64,000 nt of DNA, taken from the NCBI GenBank assembly GCA_000231825.2, contig JH720300.1:75343-139342 (forward strand), read 5' to 3'. Positions 40,602-58,498 of this stretch are shown piece after piece. Made by a program: the position numbers and the translations under genes. The notes beneath the pieces were generated by a model. It saw nothing but the letters and a program-made list of their open reading frames with translations, made no database searches and had not been told where the DNA came from. This stretch comes from Tetrahymena elliotti 4EA (lineage: Eukaryota > Ciliophora > Oligohymenophorea > Hymenostomatida > Tetrahymenidae). How positions within the stretch are numbered: position 1 is the first letter of the stretch; the number at the start of each line of letters is the position of its first letter.

Positions 40602-41215
40602 TTTATTTCATTTTTTGTTTTTTATATAAAAATTATATTTTTTTCCCCATTTTTTAACAAATCAATAAAAGTAGGTGTTTATGAATTGACCTTTAAATTT
40701 AATCTATTATAAAATCAGATATTTAATGTAAAAATTAAATTATAGCTATTTCATTTAAATACTTCTTTTTAAAAGATAAAAAAAATATAAAAGATAAACT
40801 CTTGTCCTTCGATAATTCGATATAAGTAGGATTTTAGATTTTTTTAAAGTAGATAAAATTAATTTTTAGATATCATATTGAGGAAAAGCAATATCCTTAA
40901 AAAGAAAAATAAAAGGCTGGGAATTGAGGAATAGTAATAATATGAATTTACAACATAAATATATAAGATATCACTATAATAACAAAAAGGTAAATTTATG
41001 AACAGTATTTTTGATAAGAATAGAGATGAGATGCAAGCTTCTTTAATATTGAATGCTAATATTATATCTTAAAATTATAATTAATAAATGTTATTAAAAT
41101 ATTTTTTGGATGCTTTGTCTAATATATAGATAGATATTTATTTATTTAGTAATTAATGATTTATTTATTATCTATTTATTTACTTATTTATATTCTTCGA
41201 TTCAAAAAAACTATC
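40602..41215. other. Convergent spacer
   Basis: Between the stops of channel C (plus) and the AGC kinase (minus). A/T rich; a TTTA/TAAA simple repeat stretch lies at about 41130-41190. No gene seen. Confidence 0.5.
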
Positions 41216-47611
<6,396 letters not shown>

Positions 47612-47699
47612 TCATTTTTAATATCGAAATAATCCCTTTAGTCAATTATCATTCAAAAAATATATAATTCTAATATAAAAATTGATAATTTTAAAAGCT

Positions 47700-48260
47700 A
47701 ACTATTTTGATTTGATTATTTGAAGATTTCCATATTTTATGAATACATCTTTGTTGCATATTTTTTTCTTATTTAATAATTTAAAATAAATTAGAAACCC
47801 TACTTGACATAAGATTGTTCATCTGTAATAAGGATTTTAACTACTTTTTTTTTAGATGGAGCTACTAGAAGCTATTTAGTTTTAGTATTTGGGTGACTTG
47901 TGCCTAGATAATATTTTGAAGAAATGATTATATTAATAGCTTCATATAAAATATTTTACCTTCTTCCTTTTTCTCAGTCTAAATATTTTCTTTTTTTTTA
48001 ATAATTTTTTCTTGTGATGATAGAATATCCAAAACCTTCAAAATGTTTAAATATAAAAAGTTATCTTCAAAGGCAGAGAGATACAGATCAATATCATTAG
48101 TATTGTAAATTTAATAAAATAAAACTATCATTTCCTGTAGAGTTTCTTTCTTTTTTATTTAAAAAATAAATTTAATCCATTTTAAAATCCTCTATCAAGT
48201 TTTTTCAATTCATCCTGTCTAATTTATCTTTGAAAAAAGTTTAAAGAAGTAAATGCAGCC
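47700..48260 (-). pseudogene. Degenerate unknown module, copy 1
   Basis: Coding-like frames: LQEMIVLFYQIYNTNDIDLY.. continuing SAFEDNFLYLNILKVLDILSS, then a plausible GT..AG intron (47904-47959) into exon 47799-47903 with APSKKKVVKILITDEQSY. Upstream the frame is lost, with a separate fragment QDELKKLDRGF in another frame near 48200-48230. DNA and protein resemble the copies at 48.8-49.5 and 49.7-49.9 kb. No known domain recognised. It lies just upstream of the AGC kinase on the same strand, so it could also be unrecognised 5' exons of that gene. Confidence 0.4.
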
Positions 48261-48758
48261 TAAGTAAGGTTATAAAAACTATTTATTTTTATTTCATTTA
48301 AATAAAATAAAATTTTTCATCAGATTGTTAATTAATTTTTATTAAAGTGGGGTTTTATTAGAAATGTTAATAATTCAACGATATTTATGATATTCAAAAG
48401 CTTTTTTCAAAGATTTTTAGAAAGGCAGATAAATTAACGATAAAACTAAGCATGAAAGTTACATATGATTCAACTCCACAAGATTCATAAAGATGCCTGA
48501 GAGTAGGTAGAACGCACATAATTCTTTTTTTTGTCTATTAAATATAATATAAATGAGTATCTTTATGACTAATTTGCATCGTTTTTAAAAAGTTGCATAT
48601 ATTAATTGAATAAACAAACATCTATCTCTTAATTTATTTATAATTTAATCTATTAACTTAATAACTATCTCTATATAGTTATTAGTTTATTTTTTTTGAG
48701 TTATTTCTTTTGCAAACATTTAGAAATCGCCAAAATCTCTAAAAGATAACTAACTCTT
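48261..48758. other. Spacer between module copies
   Basis: A/T-rich stretch between degenerate module copies 1 and 2. Nothing recognised. Confidence 0.4.
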
Positions 48759-49240
48759 TCATGTTAACTTTTTAGCTTAATGCTTTTACTTTTATTTGAC
48801 AATCAAAAATGTTTTATTTCTTATGTTTTATTTGCTTTTATTCAATCTGCTTTCAATTTTTTAAAGTTATTTAATTACCTCATGATGAGCTTTGCATGGA
48901 TTCCAAAATATCTATTTACTATCTTCAGAAAAGGATTTCATGTATTTGTTTTGTCCCTTTAAGAAATGGGTAGTATAATTATGACTAGGCAAATATGTGT
49001 CTATGAATTTTATGATGTTTGCTATATATATTTCTGAATTGTTTTAATCAAAAGAACTGTTCTCTTAATTTTTTTTCATTATTGCTTCTTTAAGAATCTT
49101 ATCTTTATCATCATTAGTCTAATCTACATTTAGTAGCTATTAGATTGTTTATTTTTTTTAAAATCTTTCTAATCTATCACGTCTCTGCCAAACCTTTTCC
49201 TTTTTTAAAATAAATTTAATGGTTTATTTTTAAAATAGCT
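48759..49240 (-). pseudogene. Degenerate unknown module, copy 2, 3' part
   Basis: Open frame ending at TGA 48759-48761 and reading back to about 49237, with no start codon at its head: KKVWQRRDRLERFQKKQTIQ, then IYIANIIKFIDTYLPSHNY, FWNPCKAHHEVIKQLQKIES, ending KQKQKHQAKKLT. The amino-acid composition is coding-like (charged, Lys/Gln rich) rather than random A/T translation. It directly follows the ORF 49252-49491 after a TGA and a change of frame, so the two are probably halves of one broken gene. No family recognised. Confidence 0.45.
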
Positions 49241-49251
49241 TGTTTTGATTT

Positions 49252-49491
49252 TCAATTTTATAATTTATCTTTAAAAGTTTTTAATTCGCAAATCCTTTTT
49301 AATTCGCTAATAACTCCATAATCTTCAAATATATTGCTTGATGTGAGATAATAAAAAATCAATACAATGTCATTAATGGATAACTTCTCAGTCTTGTATA
49401 TTGTACTTTCAGGTTCAAAGAGTTACCTTAATTTCAACTCATCCAAACTAAGAGAGGACCTTTAAATTTTCCTAATATGCTACTAGTTCAT
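49252..49491 (-). CDS. Small ORF, 5' part of module copy 2
   Basis: ATG 49491 to TGA 49252, 79 aa: begins MNQQHIRKIQRSSLSLDEL, contains LSINDIVLIFYYLTSSNIF and ends ELKTFKDKLQN. The IVLIFYYLTSSN part matches IVLFYQIYNTN in copy 1. DNA just after its stop (GATAAATTA..) aligns with 48.2 kb in copy 1. Either a short gene or the first half of a frame-broken one; I favour the latter. Function unknown. Confidence 0.45.
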
Positions 49492-49674
49492 ATAAAATAA
49501 ATATCAATTTTGTTAGGTCAATCAATTTCCTTTTATATTCTATCCTTCCTTTGTTAGCTATATTAAAGTTATTAATGATGTTTATTTAATTTAAAGAATA
49601 ATTTCTAATTATTTTATTAAAAAACTATTAAAATTTGCTTTAATCAACTTTTCATTCATTTATTTATTTACAAT

Positions 49675-49938
49675 TCACATCTACCCATCTTCATTACTTC
49701 CTTTGTTTTTATAAATTTTTTCTATTAAATTGCTTGCCAAATAGCATATAAACATAGTATCAATCAAATCAAGGATAGAGATTTCAGATACCTTCAAAAT
49801 AAATTATATATTGCATATTTCATGAAGCTAATAAATCCAGCTAAAACTTTTAAAAAAATTCATTTAAAATCTTTAAAAATTTAAAATGTTTACTACTGCG
49901 ATCATTTAATCCTTAAATTTTTTAGATTTGGATCTCAT
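49675..49938 (-). CDS. Small ORF, module copy 3
   Basis: ATG 49938 to TGA 49675, 87 aa: starts MRSKSKKFKDQMIAVVNIL, contains SFSWIYQLHEICNIQFILK and SEISILDLIDTMFICYLAS, ends KNKGSNEDGQM. The ILKVSEISIL segment aligns with ILKVLDILSS of copy 1 at both DNA and protein level. Third member of the degenerate tandem set; function unknown, possibly not expressed. Confidence 0.4.
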
Positions 49939-50899
49939 TTTTCAGGAGTGTTAAAATAATTTTTCAAAAATTTAAAATATCAATAAATTGACATTAAATG
50001 GTTTGAAATGAAGAGCATCACTCCAATTAGTTAGATTAAGAAAAATTAAAACATTTTTTTTATTTATTTTAATAATTAACTCTTTCATAGTATTTTAAAT
50101 TTCTGATAAAACTATTTGTTTTTTACTTTTGTTGGAAACTTTAAATAATGTAATAATTTAATTCTTATTTTCATAAAGAGGATAGTTACTTTATCAGTAA
50201 AAGTTTTTTTTTTTGAAAAAAATGAATAAGTTTTCTTCAGTTTGTACAAATGAAAAAAATAATAAGGTTAATGTATTTATTTTGAAATTAATTAATTAAA
50301 AGATGGAAAGATTTTGTTATTATTTTTAATCATAATTTATGATATAAAAACATAAAAATACTTTAATATATTTCTAATGAATTAGAATATTAATTTTCTT
50401 TAGCCACCTACTTCATTACAAAAAAAGCTTTATAGTAATATAAATTATATAAGTAATCTTTTTTTTAATTCCAAATTTCATTTTATTTTGGATGATATTT
50501 TGAAATTATTTTCATCAAGGATATTAGGTTTATTAGTCAGTTTTGGTTTCTAAATTATTGATTTAATTTTCCTCTTTTAGAATAGATTTATCTTACATAA
50601 CATCCAAGTTGTTTTGATAAACTTCTTAAATGTAATCACTTTTATCTCTAAAACTAGATGAATAACATAATTCAAGCAATGTAAATGATTCGTAGCTATT
50701 TTCCATTCCTTTTCTTTTTTATTTTAGTTAATGATTTTGTTTTCTCTTAATTAATAATTTTTCTAAATCAGGAATTTCAGAATAACTTTTTAAACAAATA
50801 TTTCACATATTAAATATCAAATTGTTTACTTGATAGATTTAAGAAGTTTGTAATTTTTTAAGAAATTTAAGTAATTATTGTAAATAAACAATTTTAAAA
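49939..50899. other. A/T-rich spacer
   Basis: No coding frame or repeat recognised between the last module copy and the minisatellite. Confidence 0.45.
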
Positions 50900-52230
50900 T
50901 GAAGGTTGACAGGAGTAGCAGGGATAGAAGAAGTCACAGAAATAGGGTTATTAAAAGGGATAGAATCAGGCTATAAGCATAGGTAGATCACTGATAAGTA
51001 GTTATAATGAGCCATAGTCATATATCTGCAGTGATAAAACAGCGATAGAAGTAGTGCTAGTTGAAGGGAGAGACAAACAGACAAAGTTGTCAGGATATAT
51101 TCAGAGATAGGTAGTTACAGGCTAGTAAGCAGAGGGAATAGAAGCAGAATGGTGCATTATTATAGCTCTTATTTAGCTCTGCAGACAGGTAAATCTATCA
51201 ATACATTAGTAAAGCTTGTAGTTTTAGAGTGGCAGACTTTTAAGTTTTAGCTGCGCGCCGACTAATAAATTTTAGTCTCAGACTTTTAAGTTTTAGCTGT
51301 GCTGACTCGTAACTTTTCACTACACCTACTTGTATGTTTTAACTCAGACTACTTATAAGTTTTAACCACTCCTACTTACATAAGCTTAAACTACATCTAC
51401 AGTAATTTATAATTATACCGACTTGTAAGTTTTAGAGTCCCAGACTATTAAGTTTTAGCTGCGCCTACTAGTAACTTTTAGCTATGACTTGTATGTTTTC
51501 ACTCAGCCTACTTGTAAGTTTTAACTACTCCTACCTGCATAAGTTTAAATTACATCTACAGGTAATTTATAACTACACCAAATTTTAATTTTTAGCTACA
51601 CGCCGACTTATATGTTTTAGAGTCCCAGATTTTTAAGTTTTAACTTGCGCCGACTAATAATGCACTCCGACTTATATGTTTTAGAGTCCCAGACTTTTAA
51701 GTTTTAGCTGCGCCGTCTTGTAACTTTTAGCTATGCCTACTTGTATGTTTTAACTACTCCTACTTGCATAAGTTTAAAATACATCTATAGGTAATTTATA
51801 ACTAAACCAAATTTTAATTTTTAGTAGCGCTCCGACTTATATGTTTTAGAGTCCAGACTTTTAAGTTTTAGCTGGGCTCCAACTAATAAGTTTTAGAGTC
51901 CCAGACTTTTAAGTTTTAGCTATCCAGACAAATAAGTTTTAGTACATTTGACTTGTAAGTTACTGACAGGTAAATCTATTGGTGCATTAGTATAGCTTGC
52001 ATTTAGCTACATGGACAGGTAAATCTAGTTGTATATAGAATAGCTAAGCATAAAACTGCTAGCGTAGTAGAGCTGGTAAAGCAGAGTATCAAATAGCTAG
52101 CATAGAGCAGCTGGAGTAGAATATTTAGCCTAGAATAGCTAACATAGTATAGTTGGTGTAGAATAGCCAGCATAGAACTGCTAGTGTTTAGTTATGTAGC
52201 TTAGGTAAATCTAGAGGCACATATTGCGGA
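50900..52230. repeat. Compound minisatellite, G+C-richer island
   Basis: Base composition changes sharply here compared with both flanks. The core (about 51225-51965) is built from roughly 20-23-base units of the form CAGACTTTTAAGTTTTAGCT, GCGCCGACTTGTAAGTTTTA and ACTACTCCTACTTGCATAAG. These combine into a higher-order block of about 160-185 bases, each beginning GAGTCCCAGACTTTTAAGTT; blocks start near 51275, 51431, 51681 and 51847, with partial ones between. The left arm (50905-51225) is a purine-rich AGGGATAGAAG/AGTAG-type degenerate repeat; the right arm (52030-52200) repeats AGAATAGCTAGCATAGA. The phrase GACAGGTAAATCTAT occurs at about 51183, 51965 and 52010, flanking the core. No protein or RNA gene is recognised in it. 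Confidence 0.8.
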
Positions 52231-53924
52231 GACGGCCTATACAAATTTCCTAAATAAAATTTTAAAATATTTTATCTAAAATTTATTTTATCAGTTTTTT
52301 TTCGTTAAGTTTCAAAAAAAAAAAAATTATTTTTTACAAATAATTTGATCATCAATATATTTTCCAGTTACAGTGCTTATTTACTAAAGGGCTACTTGTT
52401 AACCATAAAAGCAAATGAATCCATTTATTTTTAATTTTCTCATATGTATTTTCAACAACGAGTTTTTATATTTAATTTTAGTGAATTACTTAATAAAAGT
52501 GTAGGAGATATATCATCAATCAAAAACGAATAAACCTTTCCTATTGAAAAAACTTATGGTTAATTTTATTCATGAGTTTTTAGATATTTAAAACAAAAAA
52601 ATTATTCTTTGTTTTTAAAAAGGTAAATTTATTCACAATTTAGTGATCTTTTAAAAATGAATAAACTGAACTCTAAAATTATTTTTTTATGAGTTCTTTA
52701 AAAAATGTAAATAAAGCAAACCAATTCTACTCTTATCTAAAAAAATATTCAAAAATAAAACCTTTTTTTATGTAAATAATGGCAATAAATAAAACTAAAG
52801 TTATTTCTCTAAATCCTTCAACTAAGCTTTTAAATGTTTTTACTTTATAAATTTTGCTTGCTTTAAGCCAATAAAAGAATAAAAGTTTAAAATAGTTAAT
52901 ATAGACTTAAATAAATATTAATTTAGTAAAATTTTTAAAAAATAAAATTAAAAGAAAAGAATGATAATTCTAACTTATTTTATTTATATTTTAACTAAAA
53001 CCTGATTCAAAGGAATTTCATCTTCAAAATAGACCAACAATTTCGGTTTGGTCATTGTTTGAACTTTAAAATATTTTTAAATTTACTTTTTCTAGCAATT
53101 TAATTGATTAAAATTTAACATTAATTTTTAAAAATGGATATTTGATTATAAAAAAAAATATTTTTAATTAAACATTTTATTTTTGTTTCTATACTAGGTT
53201 CGAAGCCTATCCTGATTAATTTTTCTTCTTCTAATTATTAATGATAAAATACAAAAAACCTAAATATTTAATTTATTATTTTTTAGTTGTCTATTAACAA
53301 AAAAAATAAGGTAACGAGCAATAAAAATATATAAATTATTATTCTATTATAAATAAAAAATCTCCGAATTTATTCTTCTAAAATTTAGATAAACTTCTAA
53401 AAACTATATTTTAATTTAATGAATAATAAGTAATTAAATTATTACAGAATTATTTCACCAAAAAATAAAAATCTAAAATTAATTTTTAATTATTAATGTC
53501 TCATTATAAAATTGAATGTAAAAAATGAAGACTATTTGTTTGTTTTGTTTAAAATACTAAATAAACTTGTATTTAATAGCCAATAATTTTGGAAATTACT
53601 TGGTTTATTTTTAAAAAAATCATATTTTATTTTATTAAAAATAGCAAGTATCTATGATTAAGTGCGTCACCAAAGAAATGAGTATTAAACTAGTTGGCTA
53701 GCTTTTTTTATCTTTGTCTAAAATATCTTATCTAAATCTCTATTGAATTACTTTTATCTTTAAAAAAATGTTTAACTCTATTTAATTTATTATTTAAAAC
53801 TTAAAATACTTTACCTTATATAAATCCTTAAATTCTGTAAATTATGAAAATTTTTAAACTCAACTGCTAATTATTGTAGTTAATTATTTTCAATATTGTT
53901 GTAGCTATGTTTAAATTGAAAAAA
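52231..53924. other. A/T-rich non-coding stretch
   Basis: 1.7 kb downstream of the LRR exon array. No convincing exon; one or two short coding-like stretches (minus strand near 53000-53060) are too short to call. Confidence 0.45.
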
Positions 53925-56900
53925 TCATAAATTATTTATTCGTTCTTATTGTTTTAACTTTAAAATTTAAAATTAAACTGAATTGAAATAAATGAAAGTG
54001 AATTACGCAGAATAAAAATGCAAATTGATTAGATTAGAGCACTATTTTAGAGCTTGTAGCAAAATAACTAAACCTTAGCTTGTAATATTATTTTCACTTT
54101 TATTTAGAAAATTAAATGAAATATTTTATTGAATAAAACTGGTATTACCTTAAATAAATCTTTAGAGTAGATAAACTCTAGCAACAGCTTAAGGAGTTAC
54201 TTAAATAAACTATCCCTACATCACTAATAGAATTCTAACTTAAAAATATTATTAAGGTTATAAATTTTTAAATGAAACTTAATAAAATATTATGCAATAA
54301 TTTGTTTCTTAATCTGAGCAGGTTTTTTAAAAATATTTTATTAAAAGTAAATTAAGATATATAATTAAAATAACAATTTTTTTCATAGTATTTAATCTTT
54401 AATTGAATAAATAGATCATCTTTTTTGATCTAAAATTTATTTGGTAAAGTATTAAAGAAGAACCAAAATACTTCATAAAAGCAATAAATTAATTAAGAAA
54501 ATATAAGTTTTCCAAAGAAGGAGATTTTTTTTGAATAGAATATTTACTCTAATTCTAGAACCAAGGTTTTGAGATTTAAGTAGTTCCCAAATAAATTGTA
54601 TAGGCTTTTAACACCCTCATTTTAAATTCTATTTCCTCTTTTTTAAAATTTAAAAATATAAATTCACATAATAAAACTTCATAATTTTAAACAAATTCTT
54701 ATTGAACTTTATGTTAGTATAATTATTTAATTAAAATACCTGAGCCCGATATGAATATACTCTAAATTAATGCATTTACTTAAACCCTAGCTCAGGTTTA
54801 ATACTCCTTCATGATTAATATAGTTTTCACTTGTTTTTTAAATTAATTTTAACATTTAAAAAGAAATATATAAATTTATATTTATAATAAGAGGCAAAAT
54901 AATATGTACCTAAACTAAAAAATGAGCTTTTTCAGATTCATAAGATTCTCAAAAGTAGAATTTGATTCATATAAACTAGATTTAGAAATATTGTTTCCAC
55001 TATTATATTTATTAAATAAAACAAATAAATAACCAAATAAAAAGTATCACTAGAAATAATCAAAAAACAAACGAAGTAATGGTTTATGAGAAGATATAAT
55101 TGAGAAAATTTGGATAAAGAAAACAAACAAACTTATTAAATAAATATTTGTTAAATAATAAAAATAATTTTTTCACCTTAGAAGGAGTTTTAAGCACTCT
55201 AACTTTTAATGTTTTGATATTCCATTTAATAATGATGTAAAGGCAGAATCATCTATTTGTCTCCAACTTTATAAAGGAAGAAAAAAAATTTTATTTTATT
55301 TTTAAAAATGTTTAGTAAATAAAAAATAATTTACACTAAGTTAACAGATATTAATTTAAGCTTTTCATACATAGCTAAATTTTATCCTAAAACCTTAGCG
55401 CATTATGGACTTATCCTAATATTTTAGCTTTTTATACAGACAAGTAAAAATTTAAATACTTAGGATTTATGAATAGAGAAAAGATTTTACTATAAATTCA
55501 AAGAGATTTATTGTAAATTTCGACATTCCTTAATTTAAGAGGAAAAATCAATAATTCCTTCATCTTCTATCAAATTATCTCTAATAATTTAAACCATTTA
55601 ATAAAGCTTATTTTAATTCCATTTTCTTTCAAAAATTATAGCATGCAAAAATAAAAAAAGTAAAATATAATCTTTACTGTAATTATAAAGATATTTTTTG
55701 CAGTTAATAGCAATCTCTTAAGCAAAGCACTATTCCATTCATTGTTTTGTTTCCAACTTTATTTTTCCTTTTTAAAAAAATAAAGAAATAAATTAAAAAT
55801 TTTTGAGTTTTTTTTTTAAGCAATACAAGATAAAAATGGTATTTATTACTTTAAATTTAGCTTCAATACTTCTAAATTTTTTATTTTCGACAATCCAGTA
55901 GTTAAATCTTGTCCTCCAAGATCTCCAAAATTATTTTTTCTTTTTGTTACCAATGAAAAATGTAAAACTTAATAAGCTTAAATTTATAAATACAAGTATT
56001 TAAAGTATGAATATATTTTTTAAAATTTATTTGATTATTAATAAAACTTTAACTTTATTTAACTTATTTTATTCATATTTATTATTTTACTTCTTCAAAA
56101 TTTATTTTTAAGAATTTTAATCATAAAATTTTTATATATAGGAAATCTTGAAAATATTTATTTAAAAACTAGAGTTATGCTAACACATAGTAGGGAACTT
56201 CATTTGAGATATTTTTAAAATAATTTGAGTAATAAAAGTAGTGATAATATGTTGTCTTTCAAGCTCAATAAAGTTAAGACTAAATTTTTAATTTACTTAT
56301 TAATTCTTATAAGCATAATGCTAATAAGATAAAAGTGTTTTAACAGTTTAAATTTCCATTTAAATTAAGCAAATAAATGATATTTACTTAAAAATATTTT
56401 GAGCTAAGAAAAATAATTAATTAAAAAAATTTACTCTAGCATTAAAGTTAATATTTTCAAGTTTTGACATTAACCTATCTCTATGCCTAAATTTTTTACT
56501 CCTTCTTATCCTATTTTGTTTTACCTAAAGAGAGGTTATATTAATTTGTGATGAAATAATTTACAGTAAGTTGATTTATAAAGTTGTAAGATTCTTAACA
56601 TTTTTAAGTCCAGCCCCTAAAACAGAGGTACCATAATCTTTTAAGCTATTTCTACTATTTAATAAATAATATTTTTTTTCTTGATTTTTAAAATTTACAA
56701 AAAATTTTCTTTTGTTAATTTTCCATTTAAAATAAATTTTTTGTACTGAATTGAGTCGAAAAATATATTGTTAAAAGAATTTGTGATACCTTAAATCTAA
56801 TTTTAAAGAAGTAAGCTTAAAGCAATTAAAAAGTCCTTAGCATAATTTGTCAGTTCCAATTATTTTAAACTAACAGTTTCTTAATAAAGAAGGTTATAAT

Positions 56901-57174
56901 TAAGATTTGTTTTAATAAATCATATGATACTATTTCATGTTAAAAAAAATTAAATCCATCATTTTTACAATAAGTTTATGGATAAATCAGCTAAATTTTC
57001 ACATTTGGATAATCCAATCCCTAAACGAGAATTAGCACCAATCATTTTCTTACTAATTAAATTAAAATAAAAGATAAATTAATTAATCATTACTTTTAAA
57101 ATTTCTTAAGAACAAAAAGGATTTTAACTAAAGCCTATTCATAAAGGAAGACATAATATTCTGGGTTTAAACCT
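53925..57174 (-). CDS. LRR protein built from single-repeat exons
   Basis: Protein-binding LRR array; 5' end not found. Exons: 57094-57174, 56969-57052, 56790-56879, 56565-56651, 56435-56524, 55850-55939, 55335-55427, 55177-55266, 54740-54829, 54548-54628, 54149-54238 and terminal 53925-54096. Each internal exon is a multiple of three (81-93 nt, six of them exactly 90), begins with the last base of a codon, ends with the first two, and encodes one LRR: for example QNKIGQEGVKNLGIEIGQC, NSISDVGIVYLSNSLSCC, ITSQGLVILLQALKQCSNL. Consensus: N-x-I-x(3)-G-x(3)-L-x(3)-L-x2-C-x-N-L-x2-L-x-L-x-L. All have GT donors and AG acceptors; introns run 40-495 nt. Last exon runs on to TGA 53925-53927. Related in style to the damaged LRR genes at 0.5-4.7 kb, which lack introns. 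Another exon may hide in 55940-56434. About 380 residues recovered. Confidence 0.75.
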
Positions 57175-58498
57175 CTAAATCAATTAATAGTTTATAATTA
57201 ATTTACAGGGTTTAATTTATGAATAATAAATAATAATTATTGAATACCTGAAATCAAAAATAAGAACCTCGTGCTTACAAAAATATGAACAATTAAACTT
57301 TATTGGTTAAAAAATGAATCAATTGCGTTCGTAAAATATTAAAATTACATTTTTTAATTTTCTGTATGTTTTTTATTTCAATTTATTCATTTTATTTTTT
57401 TATTAACAAAACTAGTTCAAATCTTTTTTCTTCTTTCTTCTTTTTTCAATAAAAAATTAATTAAATTTTTTGATCTAATTAAGAAAAATAACAAAATCTT
57501 ATTCCTGATTGATTTTCATCATTATTTAATAAATTTTCACTTTACTTATTTGAACTTCAAAATTGATTAAAGTTTTGATTTATTTATTAATTTCAAAGAT
57601 AATTTGAAACACCCTTTGGTTTAAGTATCCATTTAAATTAATTTTTTGAACTTAAAGAAATGTTTTTTGATTTAAAATTACTTTAGATTAATTATAATTT
57701 AAATATAATTAATTTAAAAAAATTTGATTCAAGCAGTCTTAGATAAAATTCTACTTAAACTAATGATTGACTCTTATCAAATTTTAAAATGACATTAAAT
57801 CTATTCTTTTAATTCTTCTTAAGCTTAAAGGTAAACACTTCAATGAAAATTTATTCAAATAATTTTAGTTCAAAAAAATAAATCCATTCAAAAAAGTGTT
57901 ATTTTTTTTAAATTCAGATTAGAATATTTCATTTTTATTTTAATTATTGATTTTTAAAATAAATTAATTAAAAATTAAATAATAGTATTTTTAATAGATT
58001 TTAGATTTTTAAATAAATGAGCAAAAGTAATACCTTGAACTGATAAGAATAATAATAATATATTTTAGGTTGAAATCAAAAAGTATTAGATTTTTAAATA
58101 AATGAGCAAAGGTAATACTTTGAATTGATAAGAATAATAAATAATAATAAGAAAGTTAAGAATAAATTTCATTCTATTTATTAACTTGGTGAAAACAAAA
58201 TTTTTAATTGTGCTTTATTCATATTTTAGGTAATATATTTAATGCATAATTAATTCTTTTTATTAAGATTTTATGATTTGATATACATTCTAATTTAGGT
58301 TCATACTGTTTAATCAGTAAATAGTTAAGTTGACTTATTAGATCAACATTTTTGAATCAACCAAATAAATAAGTTTAGAAAGTATACTAATAATAAAGAT
58401 CAACTTTTTATAATCATGATTTAATTAATTGCTTATCATATATTATATTGATTAAACAATTACACAAAAATAAGAAGAAAACACACACTTCTCAAATA
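57175..58498. other. A/T-rich spacer, possible further LRR exons
   Basis: Should contain the missing 5' end of the LRR gene (minus) and the promoter of the channel gene at 58499 (plus). A weak candidate LRR exon lies near 57665-57765 on the minus strand, but splice sites are not convincing. Confidence 0.4.
58001..58140. repeat. 55-base direct repeat, spaced 85
   Basis: TTAGATTTTTAAATAAATGA and the following 35 bases at 58001-58055 recur at 58086-58140 with three substitutions, both ending in GATAAGAATAATAA. It lies 360 bases upstream of the channel start; a recent local duplication. Confidence 0.8.

Noticed and set aside
41130..41190. TTTA-type simple repeats as possible telomere or replication origin signal
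   Set aside because: No G4T2/C4A2 telomeric repeats occur anywhere in the window, and simple A/T repeats are expected by composition.
53195..53230. GGTTCGAAGCC, resembling a tRNA T-arm
   Set aside because: No acceptor stem partner, D-arm or anticodon arm upstream; only a four-pair hairpin can form.
56981..57507. Long plus-strand frame of about 175 codons from an ATG at 56979, open when TAA/TAG are read as Gln
   Set aside because: Hydrophobic and Phe/Leu/Ile runs with no family signal; it lies antisense to well-supported LRR exons. Rare TGA in A/T-rich DNA makes such frames common.
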